Part shown: piece after piece, positions 5,709-7,542 of the stretch | Layout: each line of letters opens with the position of its first letter | Position numbering within the stretch: position 1 is the stretch's first letter | Assembly: GCA_018968785.1 (NCBI GenBank) | Contig: JAGWZN010000038.1 | Span: forward strand, 1 to 7,542 | DNA from: Patescibacteria group bacterium | Lineage (GTDB): Bacteria > Patescibacteriota > UBA1384 > CAILIB01 | Reading direction: 5' to 3' | Length of the DNA: 7,542 bases | Notes under the pieces: model-generated | Database searches by the model: none | Told to the model about the DNA's origin: nothing | The model's input: only the letters and a program-made list of their open reading frames with translations | Program-made: the position numbers and the translations under genes

Positions 5709-7120
5709 CGCACTTCATCCTGCCGCTCGGCGATATCAACTGGATAGACACCGGTAAATACCGGCGCGCAGAAGTCATCGGCCGGACGGCCGGTGGCGCG
5801 GAACAGCCCCTCCAAAGAGAGATAGTGCAAGGAGTCGGATTTGAGAAAGCTGTTCATTTCGGAGACGCTTCTGCCAAACGCCAGCAGCTTTTCCTGATCG
5901 GGCGTGTCGATTCCATAAAAGTCCGGATACCGGTACGGCGGCGAACTGACCGCGAAATGCACCTCCTTAGCGCCGGCTTTGCGCACCAGTTCGATCATCC
6001 GCTTAGAGGTGTTGCCGCGGACGATGGAGTCATCCACCAGTACTATCCGTTTTCCCTCAATAACATGGCGTAGCGGATTCAGCTTCATATGAATGCTCCA
6101 CTCCCGCAGATGCTGCTCCGGCTGAATAAAAGTCCGGCCGATGTACCGGTTCTTAATCAAACCGTGATAAAAGGGAATACCGGACTCCTGGGCGAATCCC
6201 ATAGCGGCCGGAATCGCCGAATCCGGCACCGGCACGACCACATCCGCATCCACCGGATACTCCCGGGCCAGCTCGACTCCGAAATTGAAACGGACTTGAT
6301 CGACGCTCTGGCCAAGCAGGACGCTATCCGGCCGGGCGAAGTAGATGAACTCAAAGATATCCAAGTGCAACCGGCCTTTTGCCAACTGCTGCGTGCGTAG
6401 ACCGTTTTGGTTGGCAATTACCAGCTCGCCCGGTTCGACATCACGCAGAAAACGGGCGTGAATGGTGTCGAAGGCGCAGGTTTCGGATGAAAAAGCGTAG
6501 CCGCCATCAAGAATGCCAATGGAAAGCGGCCGGATGCCGCACGGATCGCGCAACGCCGCGATCTCGTTGTTCGTCATCACCAGTAAAGAAAAAGCCCCGG
6601 TAAACAGCGGATAGGCGGTTTCCAGGGCTTGTTGCAGCGAGGCGCCGCGCTTCAGGTAAAAACGGATGGCTTCCGCCATCAGGGCGGAGTCATTCAGACC
6701 GTCAATATTGACGCCGTTCGCGGTTAAAAAAACCTCCAGTTTTCGGGTGGAGGGTAAATTGCCGTTATGGGCTACCGCGACGGTCTGATCGGAGGGGACA
6801 ACCGGCTGGGTGTGCTTGCTATCGGTGCCCTTGGAGGTGGAGTAACGGTTGTGGCCGATCGCCAACTGTCCGCGCAACTTCTTGATGTCCTGCTCGTCAT
6901 ACACATGAGCCATCAAGCCGGTGCCTTTATGGATAAAGAACCGCTCGGTATCGGACGAAACGATTCCCGATCCTTCCTGTCCGCGGTGTTGTAGGGCATA
7001 GAGGCCGAAATAGGTGAGCCGGGCCGCGTCCAGATCCTTATCGAGACCGTAGACACCAAAAACCCCGCATTTTTCCCGGGGTTTCTCGCTGGTTGTCCAG
7101 GAGGATGGAGGCTGATCCAT
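5633..7120 (-). CDS. purF: Amidophosphoribosyltransferase (glutamine PRPP amidotransferase)
   Basis: PurF commits PRPP to purine synthesis: PRPP + glutamine gives phosphoribosylamine, the substrate of PurD. The 495-residue protein has the N-terminal nucleophile at C18 (EKCGVFGVYG), so a 17-residue propeptide must be removed. Glutaminase motifs follow: LQHRGQEGSG (43-52), GHNRYST (89-95) and HNGNL (118-122). The phosphoribosyltransferase half has VPVPDSA (296-302) and the PRPP loop VLVDDSIVRGNTS (360-372). Of the four Fe-S cysteine positions of B. subtilis PurF, only two seem kept (C215, C451); the others are D400 (PDFYGID) and V454 (CAPVFTG). The family core ends near FTGVYPVDI (455-463), followed by a tail of about 32 residues. 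The ATG at 7120 is preferred to a TTG at 7126; there is no ribosome binding site. The last 25 codons overlap purD on the other strand. Confidence 0.97.
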   Translation of the reverse strand: MDQPPSSWTTSEKPREKCGVFGVYGLDKDLDAARLTYFGLYALQHRGQEGSGIVSSDTERFFIHKGTGLMAHVYDEQDIKKLRGQLAIGHNRYSTSKGTDSKHTQPVVPSDQTVAVAHNGNLPSTRKLEVFLTANGVNIDGLNDSALMAEAIRFYLKRGASLQQALETAYPLFTGAFSLLVMTNNEIAALRDPCGIRPLSIGILDGGYAFSSETCAFDTIHARFLRDVEPGELVIANQNGLRTQQLAKGRLHLDIFEFIYFARPDSVLLGQSVDQVRFNFGVELAREYPVDADVVVPVPDSAIPAAMGFAQESGIPFYHGLIKNRYIGRTFIQPEQHLREWSIHMKLNPLRHVIEGKRIVLVDDSIVRGNTSKRMIELVRKAGAKEVHFAVSSPPYRYPDFYGIDTPDQEKLLAFGRSVSEMNSFLKSDSLHYLSLEGLFRATGRPADDFCAPVFTGVYPVDIAERQDEVRYLPSADESDFIPEPFMALEPMSAR

Positions 7121-7128
7121 AAACAAAG

Positions 7129-7142
7129 CTGATGATAATCAG
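7129..7142. repeat. Short inverted repeat in the purF leader
   Basis: CTGAT (7129-7133) and ATCAG (7138-7142) form perfect 5-bp arms around GATA. The element sits just downstream of the predicted purF transcription start, a usual place for an operator. A smaller inverted repeat, GAGT-TTTT-ACTC (7183-7194), lies just upstream of the -35 box. Neither matches the E. coli PurR operator, and arms this short can occur by chance. Confidence 0.25.
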
Positions 7143-7150
7143 GCATTTTT

Positions 7151-7179
7151 ATTGTAGAGAAATTGGTAAGGCCTGGCAA
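7151..7179 (-). promoter_or_regulatory. purF: purF promoter
   Basis: On the reverse strand, TTGCCA (7174-7179) and TACAAT (7151-7156) each match the consensus at five of six positions and are separated by exactly 17 bp. The predicted start is near 7144, giving a leader of about 24 nt before the ATG at 7120. That leader is too short for a purine riboswitch or an attenuator and has no Shine-Dalgarno sequence. Confidence 0.7.
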
Positions 7180-7206
7180 GCAGAGTTTTTACTCCTTGGC
7201 TTGTCA

Positions 7207-7236
7207 TTGAATCGACAGAGCCATTGTTGGTATCCT
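7207..7236 (+). promoter_or_regulatory. Candidate leaderless promoter for the methyltransferase gene
   Basis: TTGAAT (7207-7212), an 18-bp spacer and TATCCT (7231-7236) are accompanied by the extended -10 motif TG at 7228-7229. The -10 box ends six bases before the ATG at 7243, which would put the start codon at the 5' end of the mRNA. A GAGG at 7238-7241 is too close to the ATG to act as a normal ribosome binding site. Confidence 0.35.
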
Positions 7237-7242
7237 TGAGGT

Positions 7243-7542
7243 ATGAACCATTTTGAACAGATTCCTTCTTCTTCGGAGCCCATTCAGGAAGCACCGGATG
7301 GGCGGACCGGACCGATCGACCGGACTGGCGATTCCTCGGAGCATGCCAGGTTGGAAGTCGAGCGGGAAGCCGAGCGGACGGCGGCCGGACTGAAAGCCGC
7401 TCGGAATACGATCAGTACGGTAATACGAACGGCCCGGCCAACCCGGCATTATAAAGATGTCTTCGGCCCGGAAGTGACGGAAACACAGGAACCGATACTT
7501 GATTTGGGAGCCGGCGATTCCAACTTTGCCGAAGTGGTTAAC
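7243..7542 (+). CDS. Probable class I SAM-dependent methyltransferase, N-terminal part (runs off right edge)
   Basis: An open frame starts at the ATG at 7243 and is uninterrupted for 100 codons to the window end. The first 60 residues are polar and charged: a Ser/Pro/Glu-rich start (MNHFEQIPSSSEPIQEAPDG), then an Arg/Glu/Ala-rich probable helix (about 34-54). Residues 84-99 read EPILDLGAGDSNFAEV, which is motif I (the glycine loop that binds S-adenosylmethionine) of Rossmann-fold methyltransferases. HYKDVFGP (69-76), ahead of the loop, is the kind of segment that often precedes it. The substrate cannot be judged because motifs II-IV lie outside the window. The gene is divergent from purF with 122 bp between their starts. 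Confidence 0.7.
   Translation, partial: MNHFEQIPSSSEPIQEAPDGRTGPIDRTGDSSEHARLEVEREAERTAAGLKAARNTISTVIRTARPTRHYKDVFGPEVTETQEPILDLGAGDSNFAEVVN

Noticed and set aside
305..7120. Recoded UGA (as in Gracilibacteria/Absconditabacteria), suggested because all six complete annotated genes end in TAA or TAG
   Set aside because: No in-frame TGA occurs in the conserved proteins, where Gly is encoded by ordinary GGN codons, so the standard code is sufficient. Six stops are too few to show TGA avoidance.
7121..7126. TTG start for purF at 7126
   Set aside because: The ATG two codons downstream (7120) is the more usual start, and the choice adds only two residues to a propeptide that is removed anyway.

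Overview
This is a bacterial chromosomal segment with housekeeping content: peptidoglycan precursor synthesis, the first two steps of de novo purine synthesis, a cell-surface protein, and several small or partial genes. It contains no rRNA, tRNA, mobile element, phage gene or CRISPR array. Coding DNA is moderately GC-rich with many CCG, CGG and GGC codons, while the promoters are AT-rich. Genes are tightly packed and almost none has a Shine-Dalgarno sequence at a usable distance. The DUF3048 protein with a Thr/Pro linker, the ChaB-like and DUF6496 small proteins, and the weak ribosome binding sites together fit an uncultured lineage such as Patescibacteria/CPR. That placement is inference, because the window holds no phylogenetic marker strong enough to fix it.

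Left part (1-3171): a partial unknown gene runs leftwards off the edge from about 165, with a candidate promoter ending six bases before its ATG. Divergent from it, behind a good extended -10 promoter (233-261), is a 788-residue fusion of two complete D-Ala-D-Ala ligase (Ddl) domains. Two small genes follow on the same strand: a ChaB-like protein and a DUF6496 protein (2963-3136). A likely terminator overlaps the end of the second.

Middle (3170-5708): a membrane-anchored DUF3048 (YerB-like) protein lies on the minus strand. It is divergent from purD (4395-5708), and the two share a short AT-rich intergenic region.

Right part (5633-7542): purF lies on the minus strand, convergent with purD. 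Their coding regions overlap tail to tail by 76 bp. purF has a strong sigma-70-type promoter (TTGCCA, 17 bp, TACAAT). Divergent from purF, a plus-strand gene starts at 7243 and runs off the right edge. Its first 100 codons end in a class I methyltransferase motif I.

PurF makes phosphoribosylamine from PRPP and glutamine, and PurD converts that unstable intermediate plus glycine to GAR, so the convergent pair encodes consecutive steps. Ddl makes the D-Ala-D-Ala end of the peptidoglycan stem. The most unusual elements are the tandem Ddl with different active-site signatures in its two halves, the purD/purF overlap that lies in non-canonical C-terminal tails of both proteins, and the PurF that keeps only two of the four iron-sulfur cysteine positions.
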